Shown: positions 27,109 through 36,989, counted from the stretch's first letter. The stretch is DNA of 64,000 nt from Ignavibacterium sp. (GCA_018335755.1 JAGXRK010000066.1:1-64000), one strand, 5' to 3'. Notes: a model not told the origin generated them from the letters alone. Numbers and translations: made by a program.

Positions 27109-29124
27109 TTATTTCATCAATACTGATTTTATAGTCTGTGAAAATGTTTTATTAGATGCAACGGACTGCGCATTAATTCTTATAAAATAAATTCCTGATG
27201 CTGCATTAACTGCATTCCAGGTCTGACTGTAAATACCTGATGGTTTTATTTCATCAACCAAATCAGCAATAACTTCACCGAGTGAATTTATAACCTGAAC
27301 ACTGACTCTGCTCTCTTCGGGTAAATTAAATCTTACAGAAGTCGATGGATTAAATGGATTTGGAAAATTTTGTTCAATAAAATAATCCTTAGCTGTTAAT
27401 TCTACATTAACTGATACAGGTCCGGAATATGAAAATGAGCCATCGTAGTCTAATTGTTTCAACCTGTAATAAATCGTTCCTGAAAAACCGGCATTGTTAT
27501 AATTATCAACTAAGGAATAAACAGAATTTTCTGTTGTAGTTCCTTTACCTTCAACAAATCCAATCTTTTCGTAATTATTATTACTTAGTTTTCGCTCTAC
27601 TTCAAATCCACTGTTGTTCAATTCAGATGCAGTTTCCCATCTTAAAGTAACATAATCACCATTAGCATTTATTTCAACAGTAAAAAGACTCATTTCAACG
27701 GGAACAACCAAAACAGAAACGCAAGCAACATTAGTAAAACCGGATTGATCTGAAGAGTTAAAAGCATTTACTCTGTATTGGAAATCACCAAGAACAGAAA
27801 CAGTATCTACATAAGAATTTGTTCCTGATGGAACAGTTGCAACTAACTGAAATGGGGCTCCGTCATCGGCTCTTTCAATTCTGAAACCATCTTCATTATT
27901 TGAATTATCTATCCAGTTCAATTCAACTATTGCCGGATCGGTTGCTTCTGCTGTTAAAGTTGAGGGAGCAATAATTGGAGCAGTAGGAATAATTTTTCTT
28001 ATTCTTGTACCACCTACAATGTAAAGTTCTCCTGCCTCATCAACTCCAAACGAAGTTGGTGAACCGGATGGTAAAGTAAATAACTGCTGATTTGTTGCAG
28101 GATTTATACCATCATAAGTAATTGCCCAAACATTTCTTGATCCCCAATCAGCATAAACATATTTACCATCTAAACCGGGTTGATTAGGTCCTCTGTAAAC
28201 ATAACCGCCTGTAACTGAATAACCAACCGTGTGCGGATAATCGTAAACCGGGAAGATATAATTGGATGCTGGTAAACAGCCGGAAGTGTTGTACGGAAGA
28301 TTTCCTTCGTAACATCTCCAGCCATAATTGCCGCCGTTATCAATTACGTTTATTTCTTCTCTGGCACTTTGACCTACATCTGCAGACCATAACCATCCTG
28401 TTACCGGATCAAAACTGCAGCGCCATGGATTTCTTAATCCCCAGGCATAAATTTCTTTTCTTACTGAACCAGAACTGTCGACAAATGGATTATCAACCGG
28501 AATAGCATAGTTCAATCCCGGATCCTGATTATCAACATCAATTCTAAGAATTTTTCCAAGAAGATTTGTTATGGTCTGTGAATTATTCTGAGGATCACCA
28601 CCTGATCCGCCGTCACCGGTGGCAATGTATAGATAACCATCATCAGGTCCAAATCCTATCCATCCACCATTGTGATTTGAGTAAGGCTGACTGAAATTAA
28701 GCAATTCAAATTCTGAACTGCCGCTGGCAGAATCCGGATTTGTTGCAGAAACCTGGAATCTTGAGATTATTGTTCTACGCGGATTATCAGCCGTATAGTT
28801 AACGTAAAAGTAACCGTTATTTTTATAATCAGGATGGAAATCAAGACCTAATAAGCCCATTTCACCACCGCTTGATACTCTATCTGTAATATCCAGAAAA
28901 GTTTTGTAAGAGTTTACATCGGGTCTGTTATCAAAAACACGAATTCTCCCTATTTGTTCAATTACAAACAAACGGTTTGTACAATCATTGGAATTTCTTA
29001 AGTCAACCGGGCCGCTGAAGTTCGGCAGGTTTGGAAAAGCTTCTTGAGCACTATACTGGGCCGAAGTTAAGCTACTGAACAGTAAAGCTAATACAAAAAT
29101 TGGTATAGCTATTCTAATGAACAT
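27109..29124 (-). CDS. Secreted glucose/sorbosone dehydrogenase-like protein with T9SS domain
   Basis: 671 residues. The signal peptide ends LLFSSLTSAQ. Residues about 30-390 form a six-bladed PQQ-type propeller: RLFVIEQIGRIRVF, EMGLLGLDFHPDY, YLYIATGDGGSGGDPQN, KILRIDVDNQ, YAWGLRNPWRCSFDP and DNGGNYGWRCYEG are the family markers. An Fn3-like domain (STLTAEATDPAIVELNWIDN) and the sorting domain NFPNPFNPSTSVRF, ending FSQTIKSVLMK, follow. It probably oxidises sugars or polysaccharide ends at the cell surface if PQQ is available. AGAGAGG precedes the ATG. Monocistronic. Confidence 0.88.
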   Translation of the reverse strand: MFIRIAIPIFVLALLFSSLTSAQYSAQEAFPNLPNFSGPVDLRNSNDCTNRLFVIEQIGRIRVFDNRPDVNSYKTFLDITDRVSSGGEMGLLGLDFHPDYKNNGYFYVNYTADNPRRTIISRFQVSATNPDSASGSSEFELLNFSQPYSNHNGGWIGFGPDDGYLYIATGDGGSGGDPQNNSQTITNLLGKILRIDVDNQDPGLNYAIPVDNPFVDSSGSVRKEIYAWGLRNPWRCSFDPVTGWLWSADVGQSAREEINVIDNGGNYGWRCYEGNLPYNTSGCLPASNYIFPVYDYPHTVGYSVTGGYVYRGPNQPGLDGKYVYADWGSRNVWAITYDGINPATNQQLFTLPSGSPTSFGVDEAGELYIVGGTRIRKIIPTAPIIAPSTLTAEATDPAIVELNWIDNSNNEDGFRIERADDGAPFQLVATVPSGTNSYVDTVSVLGDFQYRVNAFNSSDQSGFTNVACVSVLVVPVEMSLFTVEINANGDYVTLRWETASELNNSGFEVERKLSNNNYEKIGFVEGKGTTTENSVYSLVDNYNNAGFSGTIYYRLKQLDYDGSFSYSGPVSVNVELTAKDYFIEQNFPNPFNPSTSVRFNLPEESRVSVQVINSLGEVIADLVDEIKPSGIYSQTWNAVNAASGIYFIRINAQSVASNKTFSQTIKSVLMK

Positions 29125-29177
29125 TATTACCTCTCTATTTATTAAAGTTAATTAAAAATTCTGTTAATGCTGGATAA

Positions 29178-32100
29178 TCAGGATAGGCTATCGAGAAAAC
29201 GGGTAACATTATACCCGCTTCTTTCAGCTGATTCGAATAGCCTGATTTTAAGTTCGCTCAATAACTTAAAACTATTTCGTCTGATTTTCTGATCTTTATT
29301 TGTGAAGTTATTGATAGATGATTTAATAATCAACCACTTAATGAGTTCATTAAATCTTTCCTTGTTGAAATATTTTTCATTTTTATACTCATTTGTCAAA
29401 AGAAAATTAGTAATCAATTCATTTTTGAACAGATTATAAAAATATAAACTTAACTCATTCTTATTTTGTTTTGCTTCTATCTTGTCTTCTTTTTTATCTC
29501 TTGATTTTATGGATTTTTCAGATTTTTTGTCAACCGGTAAATCCGGACATTCAGATAAAACTATAAGAAGATTGTAGTAAACATCTGAATGATGTGATAA
29601 ACCGAGATAACCAAAAGCCTCAAAAGTCGGTTTCCACAACATAAGATCACGATATATATCTAATGAAGTGTGCTTTTTTATCTGTTCAATAAACAGATTA
29701 CTTAAAACTGTGTTTGCAATTAAAAAATTCTTTTCTTCAACAATCTTATCAGATGTAAATGAAGGCATAACTTTTTCAGTCTGTTCAAACCATTTTGGTT
29801 TCCTTTTATCGTTTCTTACTGAGTTGAATGTAGAATTGTAGTTTTTTAATCCATTAAGTTGTTCTTTTATCCCATCAGCTGAAACTGAATTATTGGCTTT
29901 ATCGGGAAAGACGTCTTTAAGTTTACTTTCTGCCTCGTTAAGAGAATTAATAAATATAACCGGCAACCCATCCTTATCACTTTCAACATATTCAATAAGG
30001 TGCTCAATATTTTTTATTGATAGTAAATCAAGTAAACTGTTATGAAAAGGAGTTAAATTAAGTTCTATTAATGCCTGTTCAATAGAATCAACTCCCCGGC
30101 CGCTGAGATAATCGTATAATTTTTTATATCGTCCGTCGGCATCAAAAAGTTCTTTGAAGTCAAGTAAAACCTTTGTCTGGTATCCGAAAAGATGAAAATT
30201 CAAACCATCATAACCAGCTTGTTCACCTGAGATAAGAAAATATTTATTTGTTATATGATCTCTATATGAATAATAAAATGAATGAGAGTTGTTTATTCCG
30301 AGTGAAGAGGAAATATTTGTATTAGAAAGTGAATTGTTCTTTTGAACTTTATCACTTGAATGTCTTATCTTTCCAAATGCTTCCGAATAAGAATTATTGA
30401 AAAGCACTAAAACTGCTTCATTACCTGCCCTGTTGGAATAAGCAAATACATTTTCATTTATATCACCATTTGGTGCAATAAAATCAAATAACTCAAAATG
30501 ATCTACCTGACTGAATAGATGCCGTTTTTCCATAAGTGGGAATACTTCCCGCTCGTGTCTTTTAATCAAATTATCATCTTCAAATTCATTGTAATATGAT
30601 CGCTGATATTCCATTCCATATTTTTCTGAAAATCCCTGTATTTGACCGTGAGCAAACATCGGGAGTCCGGGAAGAGTAACCATTAAAATGGCAACACCGA
30701 AATATTTATCGCCTTTTCCAAACTGGTTTACAGCAGTTTCTTCGTCGGGGTTACTCATAAAGTTTACGTAGCGTTTCAAGATTTCCGGATTAAAGTTTAA
30801 AGTATTCTTAATAAGCAGTTTGTATTTTTCATTTTCTTCCTTCATCAGCATATGCATGAACGCACTGTTATAAACTCGGTGCATGCCGAGAGTTCTGACA
30901 AAATATCCCTCCATTAACCAAAAGGCTTCTGCAAGCAGCAGTGTATTTGGCATCTCGGCATTGATTCTGTCAACAACTTCACGCCAGAATTCTTCAGGCA
31001 TTGATTCATCAAATCGAGAACGTGTTAAAGCATAGTCGGAGCGGGATGGAATAGCTCCACCTGAACCAGGTATAGGAAACCATAGTCTCTGGTAATGTTT
31101 TTTTGCGAGAGTCATTGCAGCGTCAAAACGAATAATGGGAGTTTTTCTTGCTACGTGCATTATAGTTTGAATCAGGGATTCACGAACTTCAGGCAGCATT
31201 AAGTTTAACTGTGCAGTATCATTCCACGGCATATTGGTTCCGTCATTACCGTGATAAAGATATTTTTTATCATCGGTGTAACGGTCGTGTCTTTCAAAAA
31301 CAACAGCGGCATCTGTTCTCAAGTAATATTGATCTTCAATTCTCACTTCAACCCGATCATCATCTGAGAGATTTGGACCTGTAAATCTGTAACCCGGATA
31401 GGGAGGTGCCGATGTTTGAATAAAATAACCCGGTTTTTCAACTACCCACTTTGAATAAATACCGGTATGATTTGGAACCATATCACTTGCAAGTCTGATT
31501 CCACGCTTCCATGCCTTATCTTTAAGAATATTGAATGCTTCTTCACCGCCAAGATCTTTTGCTATAACATAATCATACAATGAATAAGCTGAGGATGCAG
31601 CTTCCGGATTCCCCATCATCTGTTTAATCTTTTTGGATGCAGTACTTCTTTCCCAAATGCCTATTAACCATAGAGCAGTAAAGTTCCACTTTGCCAGTTT
31701 ATCAAGTTCATCGTCAGGTATCTGGTCAAGAGTTTTAATTTCTCTTGCATATTTTTGAGAAAGCTGATAAAGCCAAACCGGGGCATTTTTTGCTATCATA
31801 ACAACACGCGGCATCCAGTCAATATCTTCAGTAAACTTTTCAAACTCAAGCTGATAATATTGATATTCGGCTTCGGTTAATTTTTTACCCCCCTCAAATT
31901 TTTGCCTCAGACTTTCAAAATATGATCTGTCAAATTCGTAAGTTGGAACAGGAGGAGTGCCTTTTTCACCGCCGCCATGCTGCACAAAAAGTTTAAAGTC
32001 TTCCTGAATTAAATCCTTACCCAGCAGAAGTCTATTAAGAATCTCTTCATCGAGAACTATACCCCAACTGCTTCTGATAAACTCAAGCTGCTCGTGAATG

Positions 32101-32753
32101 TTATAAGGATTTGCTGTTATTGGTTTTCTTAAAAATGAAATAAGATTCAAGCCGCCTTCACCGCCAACCGGTATTTCATTTTCGAAAAACTTTTCCGACG
32201 CTTCAATCAGGTTATTATATTTTGTGCTTTTTACAAGCTTATCATCAGAATAAAGTTCTTTTAACTGGTTGGTAGATGGATTAATATTTTCGAGGTTAAG
32301 AAGAATTAATTCTTCAAGAACTATTTCACGGTTTGTTTTATTTCCGGTTTTACCCTTCAGGTATTCAAAAGGTTTTAATTCATTTCTAAATACGTGCAAA
32401 GGAGGAAACTCTTCAACAAAGGTTAAAAGTATTTTATCAACTTCATTATTTGTTAATGTGCCGTCAAGAAATTCAAGATTTCTTCCTAATACACCCGGAT
32501 TATCGGCCTCTTCATATTTTCGTATGAGCAGATGAAAAATTTCGTGCATTAAACCGAGTGCATTTAACTGACCTACAGTGACCAGATCATCATACCTGTT
32601 TTCATCTCTTCTTCTCTTATTTATTTTTTCTGTAAGAGTTCTTGCAGTTTTAGAATCAGCTATTATTAAATCGCCTGAAACAGAAAAAAGGGATTCTTCA
32701 AATTCGTATTTAATTCTGGATTGCCTTGAGACGTGAAAATAGTAAGTGATCAT
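29178..32753 (-). CDS. Large GH13 alpha-amylase-family enzyme with long flanking regions
   Basis: 1191 residues, last gene of the six-gene operon. The GH13 barrel lies at about 350-720: region I DMVPNH (424-429), nucleophile D544 in IIRFDAAM, acid/base E609 in LLAEAFW, and transition-state D670 in MSNPDEE. The last motif has Pro instead of the usual His before Asp (NPDE, not NHD). DKYFGVAILMVTLPGLPMF is conserved in the same subgroup. About 340 N-terminal and 470 C-terminal residues have no recognised domain. There is no signal peptide, so it is cytoplasmic and may act on storage glucan or make a glycosylated product. Confidence 0.85.
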   Translation of the reverse strand: MITYYFHVSRQSRIKYEFEESLFSVSGDLIIADSKTARTLTEKINKRRRDENRYDDLVTVGQLNALGLMHEIFHLLIRKYEEADNPGVLGRNLEFLDGTLTNNEVDKILLTFVEEFPPLHVFRNELKPFEYLKGKTGNKTNREIVLEELILLNLENINPSTNQLKELYSDDKLVKSTKYNNLIEASEKFFENEIPVGGEGGLNLISFLRKPITANPYNIHEQLEFIRSSWGIVLDEEILNRLLLGKDLIQEDFKLFVQHGGGEKGTPPVPTYEFDRSYFESLRQKFEGGKKLTEAEYQYYQLEFEKFTEDIDWMPRVVMIAKNAPVWLYQLSQKYAREIKTLDQIPDDELDKLAKWNFTALWLIGIWERSTASKKIKQMMGNPEAASSAYSLYDYVIAKDLGGEEAFNILKDKAWKRGIRLASDMVPNHTGIYSKWVVEKPGYFIQTSAPPYPGYRFTGPNLSDDDRVEVRIEDQYYLRTDAAVVFERHDRYTDDKKYLYHGNDGTNMPWNDTAQLNLMLPEVRESLIQTIMHVARKTPIIRFDAAMTLAKKHYQRLWFPIPGSGGAIPSRSDYALTRSRFDESMPEEFWREVVDRINAEMPNTLLLAEAFWLMEGYFVRTLGMHRVYNSAFMHMLMKEENEKYKLLIKNTLNFNPEILKRYVNFMSNPDEETAVNQFGKGDKYFGVAILMVTLPGLPMFAHGQIQGFSEKYGMEYQRSYYNEFEDDNLIKRHEREVFPLMEKRHLFSQVDHFELFDFIAPNGDINENVFAYSNRAGNEAVLVLFNNSYSEAFGKIRHSSDKVQKNNSLSNTNISSSLGINNSHSFYYSYRDHITNKYFLISGEQAGYDGLNFHLFGYQTKVLLDFKELFDADGRYKKLYDYLSGRGVDSIEQALIELNLTPFHNSLLDLLSIKNIEHLIEYVESDKDGLPVIFINSLNEAESKLKDVFPDKANNSVSADGIKEQLNGLKNYNSTFNSVRNDKRKPKWFEQTEKVMPSFTSDKIVEEKNFLIANTVLSNLFIEQIKKHTSLDIYRDLMLWKPTFEAFGYLGLSHHSDVYYNLLIVLSECPDLPVDKKSEKSIKSRDKKEDKIEAKQNKNELSLYFYNLFKNELITNFLLTNEYKNEKYFNKERFNELIKWLIIKSSINNFTNKDQKIRRNSFKLLSELKIRLFESAERSGYNVTRFLDSLS

Positions 32754-32812
32754 ACCACTATAAAACCTTTTTTGGAAAAAATAAAATTGCTTTGTCTAAA
32801 TATATATAATTA

Positions 32813-33988
32813 TTAAAGCGGATGATAAGCTATACTTGAACCGACCCAGGTTTTATTTTTGTTGAAATCAACACCCATCATTTTGCCTTTACTGGTGCGG
32901 ATAAGATTATTTACTAATATTGGTTCTCTGTCCCATAAAAACATCATTCTTATTTCAACCTTGGAATATCCATCCGGAGTATCAATTAATGGGGCATACT
33001 CAATTTTTCGTTGAAGGATAAAATTATCACGGTCCTTAATCGAGTCCAGCTTTTGTTTGGTTACATCAACATCTACCCCCAGCCCTGCGAAAGAAAATAG
33101 CGGCTTAAGTACAAAATTTTCCAAATCTTCAGGAAATTGATTAAGTTCTGAAAGAAAATAGCAATCAGCAACATATTTGCCTCGAAGCTGCGGCAGAGAA
33201 AATTTAGAAACTTTAAAGAACCAATTCGGATGAGATGTCCAGTAAACGTCAAAGTCATCTCTGAAATCAAAGTTGAAGTTTAATCCCTTACGGTCAAGCT
33301 CGTCAAAAATTACCCTGTTATAAATTCTTTCAATCGGAATTTCTTTATTGTCTTTCTTGTAGAATAGTTTATTACCTTTTTTCAAAACAGACGTTAAGCA
33401 CACAGTGTTAATACCAATTAGTTCTTCTGTCGCTGCAAAATCTATTCTAGTTTTCTGTTGTTCCGGATGAATTTCCAGCAGTATTACATTTTCCGGATCG
33501 TGATCAGCGATGATAATCTGCTTTAACAACTTACGGTATGATTCGTCGTTCAGTTTGTTGAAGTAAGCTGAAAAATTTTCAGGAATAGGGAAGTGCTTCC
33601 TCAATACTCTGTCAAAATAACTTTGGAAACCATACAGAGAAGGAAATGCCTGAAGTTCTATAAGCTTGGGAATGAGTTTGCCACTTTCAATAGCGATAGC
33701 AAAATCAATTTGAAGAAAATGAGGAATTGCTGTTTCATTCGGAACACGTAAATGTTTCGGTACGGCATCATCTGATCTCTGGAGAAATTCTTCTGTTTTA
33801 ATCTGATTGATAAGATCATTGCAGGCATTTTGAAGGTCATCATTTAATTCTTTGGAAAGAAAAAGGGGAGTTTCACAAACTCTGAAATCTGTTGGATATT
33901 TTAATCCGTTATCTAGATCTTGTAAAAATTTATGATAAATCTCTTCGGAAAAGTTCCGGTTAAAATTTTTGCGTATTTCGGATATCAT
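32813..33988 (-). CDS. Probable circularly permuted ATP-grasp ligase, unassigned
   Basis: 391 residues, fifth gene of the operon. Two segments suggest an ATP-grasp fold in the permuted order of glutathionylspermidine-synthase-like enzymes. The first is LIPKLIELQAFPSLYGFQ (105-122), which resembles the metal-binding LEYNADTP-type strand. The second is NFVLKPLFSFAGLGVDV (291-307), with K295 as nucleotide-binding lysine. A C-terminal strand EIRMMFLWDREPILVNN (345-361) follows. No signal peptide. By analogy it would join a carboxylate to an amine using ATP. The fold assignment is inference; the gene has no familiar name. Confidence 0.55.
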   Translation of the reverse strand: MISEIRKNFNRNFSEEIYHKFLQDLDNGLKYPTDFRVCETPLFLSKELNDDLQNACNDLINQIKTEEFLQRSDDAVPKHLRVPNETAIPHFLQIDFAIAIESGKLIPKLIELQAFPSLYGFQSYFDRVLRKHFPIPENFSAYFNKLNDESYRKLLKQIIIADHDPENVILLEIHPEQQKTRIDFAATEELIGINTVCLTSVLKKGNKLFYKKDNKEIPIERIYNRVIFDELDRKGLNFNFDFRDDFDVYWTSHPNWFFKVSKFSLPQLRGKYVADCYFLSELNQFPEDLENFVLKPLFSFAGLGVDVDVTKQKLDSIKDRDNFILQRKIEYAPLIDTPDGYSKVEIRMMFLWDREPILVNNLIRTSKGKMMGVDFNKNKTWVGSSIAYHPL

Positions 33989-33999
33989 TTTTGATTACG

Positions 34000-34836
34000 T
34001 TAAACTGAAACTTTAGACAATTCTTCAATTGCATTTTTTAGAAAGTAAGGGATAACAGTTTTTCTTGTAAGCTGTATCTTGTCAGGATGCTGCAGCCAAT
34101 CAATCATTTCATTATATTTTTCTTCATTGTAACGTTTTATAATAAATTCTTTTCTTTCATCCTGCTTAAAGTGATATAACATGCTTTCCGGATCTGCTTC
34201 AGGATGAAATTGTGTCCCGACAATCTCATTTGAAATTCTTATAGCTGTTATTGCAGGATTTTCTCTGTTATCTTCTTCAGGAATTTCCCAGGAAAGTATT
34301 TTTGCTCCAATTTCTTTTATCCTTGCATTGTTTGCATTGGTAACCTGCCAGTGCCTTATATCTGCTGCGTAGAATGGATCAGTTAATTCTTTAAGAATTA
34401 TATCATTTGTTCCGTCCTGAGTTTTTTGAAACGGCATTACTCCGAATGAATTAATGAACCGTTTATTTACTTCACCGAACTGAAAGTATCTGGCCATCAT
34501 CTGAAATGAATGACAAATAAAAAACATATATTTTTTATTGTCGTTGCTGTTCTGGTTATGAGTCCAGATATTGTCTAATAACGTAAAATAGTCTTTATCC
34601 CATTTTTTATCTTCATCTTCAAACGGACTTCCGGGTCCGCCGGAAGAAATGAAAATATCATAACTGAGATCAGGGAGTTCACCTTTATACCGAGTATCAA
34701 AAACATCGTATGAGATATCTAAATCGCTGTTAAGGTTTATTGCATCAGTTACTATTTCACGAATACAACGCATTCCCTCATTGCGTTCATTATTGTACAA
34801 GTCTATGGTTGTAATTTTTATTTTCTGTTTCTGCAT
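34000..34836 (-). CDS. Class I glutamine amidotransferase-like protein
   Basis: 278 residues, starting immediately after the GCS2 stop (no spacer). The fold markers are SSGGPGSP (65-71) for the oxyanion strand, nucleophile C108 in FFICHSFQMMARYF, and H211 and E213 in GTQFHPEAD. The Cys-His-Glu triad is complete, so it can release ammonia from glutamine or hydrolyse a gamma-glutamyl bond. The loop after the nucleophile (CHSFQ rather than CxGxQ) is unusual. About 60 extra C-terminal residues are unexplained. Between two ligases, it could supply ammonia or trim a gamma-glutamyl intermediate. Confidence 0.85.
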   Translation of the reverse strand: MQKQKIKITTIDLYNNERNEGMRCIREIVTDAINLNSDLDISYDVFDTRYKGELPDLSYDIFISSGGPGSPFEDEDKKWDKDYFTLLDNIWTHNQNSNDNKKYMFFICHSFQMMARYFQFGEVNKRFINSFGVMPFQKTQDGTNDIILKELTDPFYAADIRHWQVTNANNARIKEIGAKILSWEIPEEDNRENPAITAIRISNEIVGTQFHPEADPESMLYHFKQDERKEFIIKRYNEEKYNEMIDWLQHPDKIQLTRKTVIPYFLKNAIEELSKVSV

Positions 34837-35955
34837 TTATCTTTTTACATCCAATCCGTGATGCGTTTCATTAATTATATAGTCCACAACTTTTTTAGTA
34901 TCCTGCGATTGTTCCCAGATAGCAAGCTGTCTATCTGCACCGGTACCATTTTCTAAAATCTTTTTTATATATGCTAATTCTTCTCTTGAGTTTAATTCAT
35001 CAACTACATCGTCAACAAATTCCAATAATTCATTTATCAGCAGATTGTAAGACACTTCCTCTTTTTTACCAAAATCAATCAGTTTTCCGTGAATACCATA
35101 TCTGGCTGCGCGCCATTTATTTTCAGCAATAAGAGCTCTTCTGTAAAGTCTGAATCCAAGGTTTTGTTTTATCAGCTTGTGCAGTTTCGCCACAACTGCC
35201 TGAATAACAGCTGTAATTGCAATAGTTTCATCAACGCGCATTGGAATGTCGCAAATACGGAATTCCAGTGTTCTGAAATTTGGGTGAACTCTTACATCCC
35301 ACCAGATTTTTTTTGCATTATCTATGCATTTGGTCTTTACAAGCAGGTTAATGTAATTGTCGTATTCGGAGAGACTGCCAAAGTAATCAGGTATACCGGT
35401 TCTTGGGAACCTGTCAAAAACTTTACTTCGGTAGGATTTGAATCCGGTATTTCGTCCAAGCCAGAAAGGTGAATTTGTTGAAAGAGCAAAAATATGAGGA
35501 AGAAAATATCGGGCAGCATTCATAATATGAATAGCGGTTTCTCTATCCTCAACACCAACATGAACGTGAAGACCAAAAATTAAATTAGCACGTGCAACCT
35601 GCTGCATATCATCAACAATCTCTTTATAACGCGGATGTGCTGTAATTTGCTGGTCTTGCCAATGGGAAAACGGATGTGTACCAGAAGCAGCAATTCTTAA
35701 ACCGTTTTTCACGGCAAGCTTGGCAAGTTCAGTTCTAAGTCGGGTTACCTGCTGACGTGCATCTTTAACATCGCGGCAGATATCTGTTCCCATTTCAACA
35801 ACTGATTGATGCATTTCCGCTTTTACATTTTCAGCCAGAATCATCTTGCCGTCGTCAAGAATCTGCTGTATATGCGAACGTAGTTCTCTTGATACTGGAT
35901 CAACTATTTGGAATTCCTCTTCAACCCCTAACGTATATAAATCTTTATCAGCCAT
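34837..35955 (-). CDS. Carboxylate-amine ligase, GCS2/YbdK family
   Basis: 372 residues. The opening TLGVEEEFQIVDP (8-20), GLHVHVGVED (128-137) and NFRTLEFRICDIPM (226-239) are the GCS2 markers. The acidic and histidine metal ligands are in place. Family members join glutamate or another carboxylate to an amine with weak gamma-glutamylcysteine synthetase activity in vitro; the true substrate is seldom known. No glutathione synthetase gene is nearby, and the two ATP-grasp neighbours could carry out the next steps. 18 bases separate it from the upstream ATP-grasp gene. Confidence 0.9.
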   Translation of the reverse strand: MADKDLYTLGVEEEFQIVDPVSRELRSHIQQILDDGKMILAENVKAEMHQSVVEMGTDICRDVKDARQQVTRLRTELAKLAVKNGLRIAASGTHPFSHWQDQQITAHPRYKEIVDDMQQVARANLIFGLHVHVGVEDRETAIHIMNAARYFLPHIFALSTNSPFWLGRNTGFKSYRSKVFDRFPRTGIPDYFGSLSEYDNYINLLVKTKCIDNAKKIWWDVRVHPNFRTLEFRICDIPMRVDETIAITAVIQAVVAKLHKLIKQNLGFRLYRRALIAENKWRAARYGIHGKLIDFGKKEEVSYNLLINELLEFVDDVVDELNSREELAYIKKILENGTGADRQLAIWEQSQDTKKVVDYIINETHHGLDVKR

Positions 35956-35973
35956 ATAATTTATCCGGTGTAA

Positions 35974-36930
35974 TTACTTCAATGGTTTGTTATTTACAAA
36001 TGAATTAACAAAATCACCCCAGGTAAGATTATTCTGACCGGATTTATGGGCTTTTGCTCTTCTTATAGCCATATTAGCAGCTGCTTCAACAATCCATTCA
36101 AAATTATCCTTACCCACTGAATTAATATCGGCATCCGGAGCAGGATTGCAGAAATCAATTGCGTAAGGAATACCATCTCTCAGAGCAAATTCAACAGTAT
36201 TGAAATCGTAACCAAGTGCTTTGTTTAAAGCTATAACTCCATCGTGAACTTTCCCTAGAACTTTTTGCTCAAGCGGTTTTGGATTTCTTACATAACGAAG
36301 ATGATGCGGCTGTTTAGGGTCGTACTGCATAATGTGAACATCTTTTCTGTCTAAACAATAGCATCTGAAATATTCAGTAAAAATTATTTCTTCCTGAAGC
36401 ATCATAACAAGTTGTCCGGTTTCATTATAAGCTTTAAAGAATTCATCCATATTATTTAGTTTATAAACATTCTTCCATCCGCCTCCGGCAAACGGCTTAA
36501 AGTAAGCGGGAAAACCGATATAGTTGAATATGCCTTCCCAATCCAAAGGATAAGCAAGATTACGGAATGATCTTTCATTTGTATCATCGGGATGCTGATT
36601 AGAAGGAAGTATAACCGTTTTAGGAACTGCCACACCAATTTTTGTAGCCAGAGCATTATTAAAAAACTTATCATCTGCACTCCACCAAAAAGGATTGTTT
36701 ATAACTGCGGTTCCGCTTATGGCAGCATTTTTCAACATAGCTCTGTAAAAAGGAACATCTTGTGAAATACGGTCAATTAATACGTCATAGCCGATGGGTT
36801 CACCCTGAATTACTTTATTTATGTGAGCGAGTTCTGCAGTAATTCCTGGCTCCTTTTTTGAGTTTATTCTGTCTACGAAAGCTTGTGGAAAAGTATTTTC
36901 CTGCCCGAACAATATTCCAATTTTTTTCAT
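35974..36930 (-). CDS. ATP-grasp ligase (RimK/D-Ala-D-Ala ligase-like)
   Basis: 318 residues with no signal. The ATP-grasp core is visible: nucleotide lysine K145 in FPAYFKPFAGGGWKNV with its glycine loop (149-151), and the metal ligands E247, D259 and N262 in NTVEFALRDGIPYAIDFCN. The N-terminal Rossmann-like part (KKIGILFGQE) is about 95 residues. Members form peptide or amide bonds through acyl phosphates; the substrate is unknown. It is the second gene of the operon, 59 bases after the esterase. Confidence 0.85.
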   Translation of the reverse strand: MKKIGILFGQENTFPQAFVDRINSKKEPGITAELAHINKVIQGEPIGYDVLIDRISQDVPFYRAMLKNAAISGTAVINNPFWWSADDKFFNNALATKIGVAVPKTVILPSNQHPDDTNERSFRNLAYPLDWEGIFNYIGFPAYFKPFAGGGWKNVYKLNNMDEFFKAYNETGQLVMMLQEEIIFTEYFRCYCLDRKDVHIMQYDPKQPHHLRYVRNPKPLEQKVLGKVHDGVIALNKALGYDFNTVEFALRDGIPYAIDFCNPAPDADINSVGKDNFEWIVEAAANMAIRRAKAHKSGQNNLTWGDFVNSFVNNKPLK

Positions 36931-36989
36931 CGTACAATTCTCTCTGAATTAATTCTTTTTAATTATATAAGTTTATTATAAAAGTATTA

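Noticed and set aside
32523-32570. HExxH-like motif (HEIFH) in the N-terminal part of the GH13 enzyme, suggesting a metalloprotease
   Set aside because: A single short match without a third ligand or gluzincin context. The region looks like helical packing.
35089-35472. Plus-strand open frame inside the GCS2 gene
   Set aside because: Antisense shadow of a conserved ligase; composition is unlike the neighbours.
34837-36930. Glutathione biosynthesis (GCS2 plus ATP-grasp as gshA and gshB)
   Set aside because: The GCS2 protein is of the YbdK kind and the ATP-grasp protein lacks glutathione-synthetase signatures. The added amidotransferase, esterase and GH13 genes do not fit.
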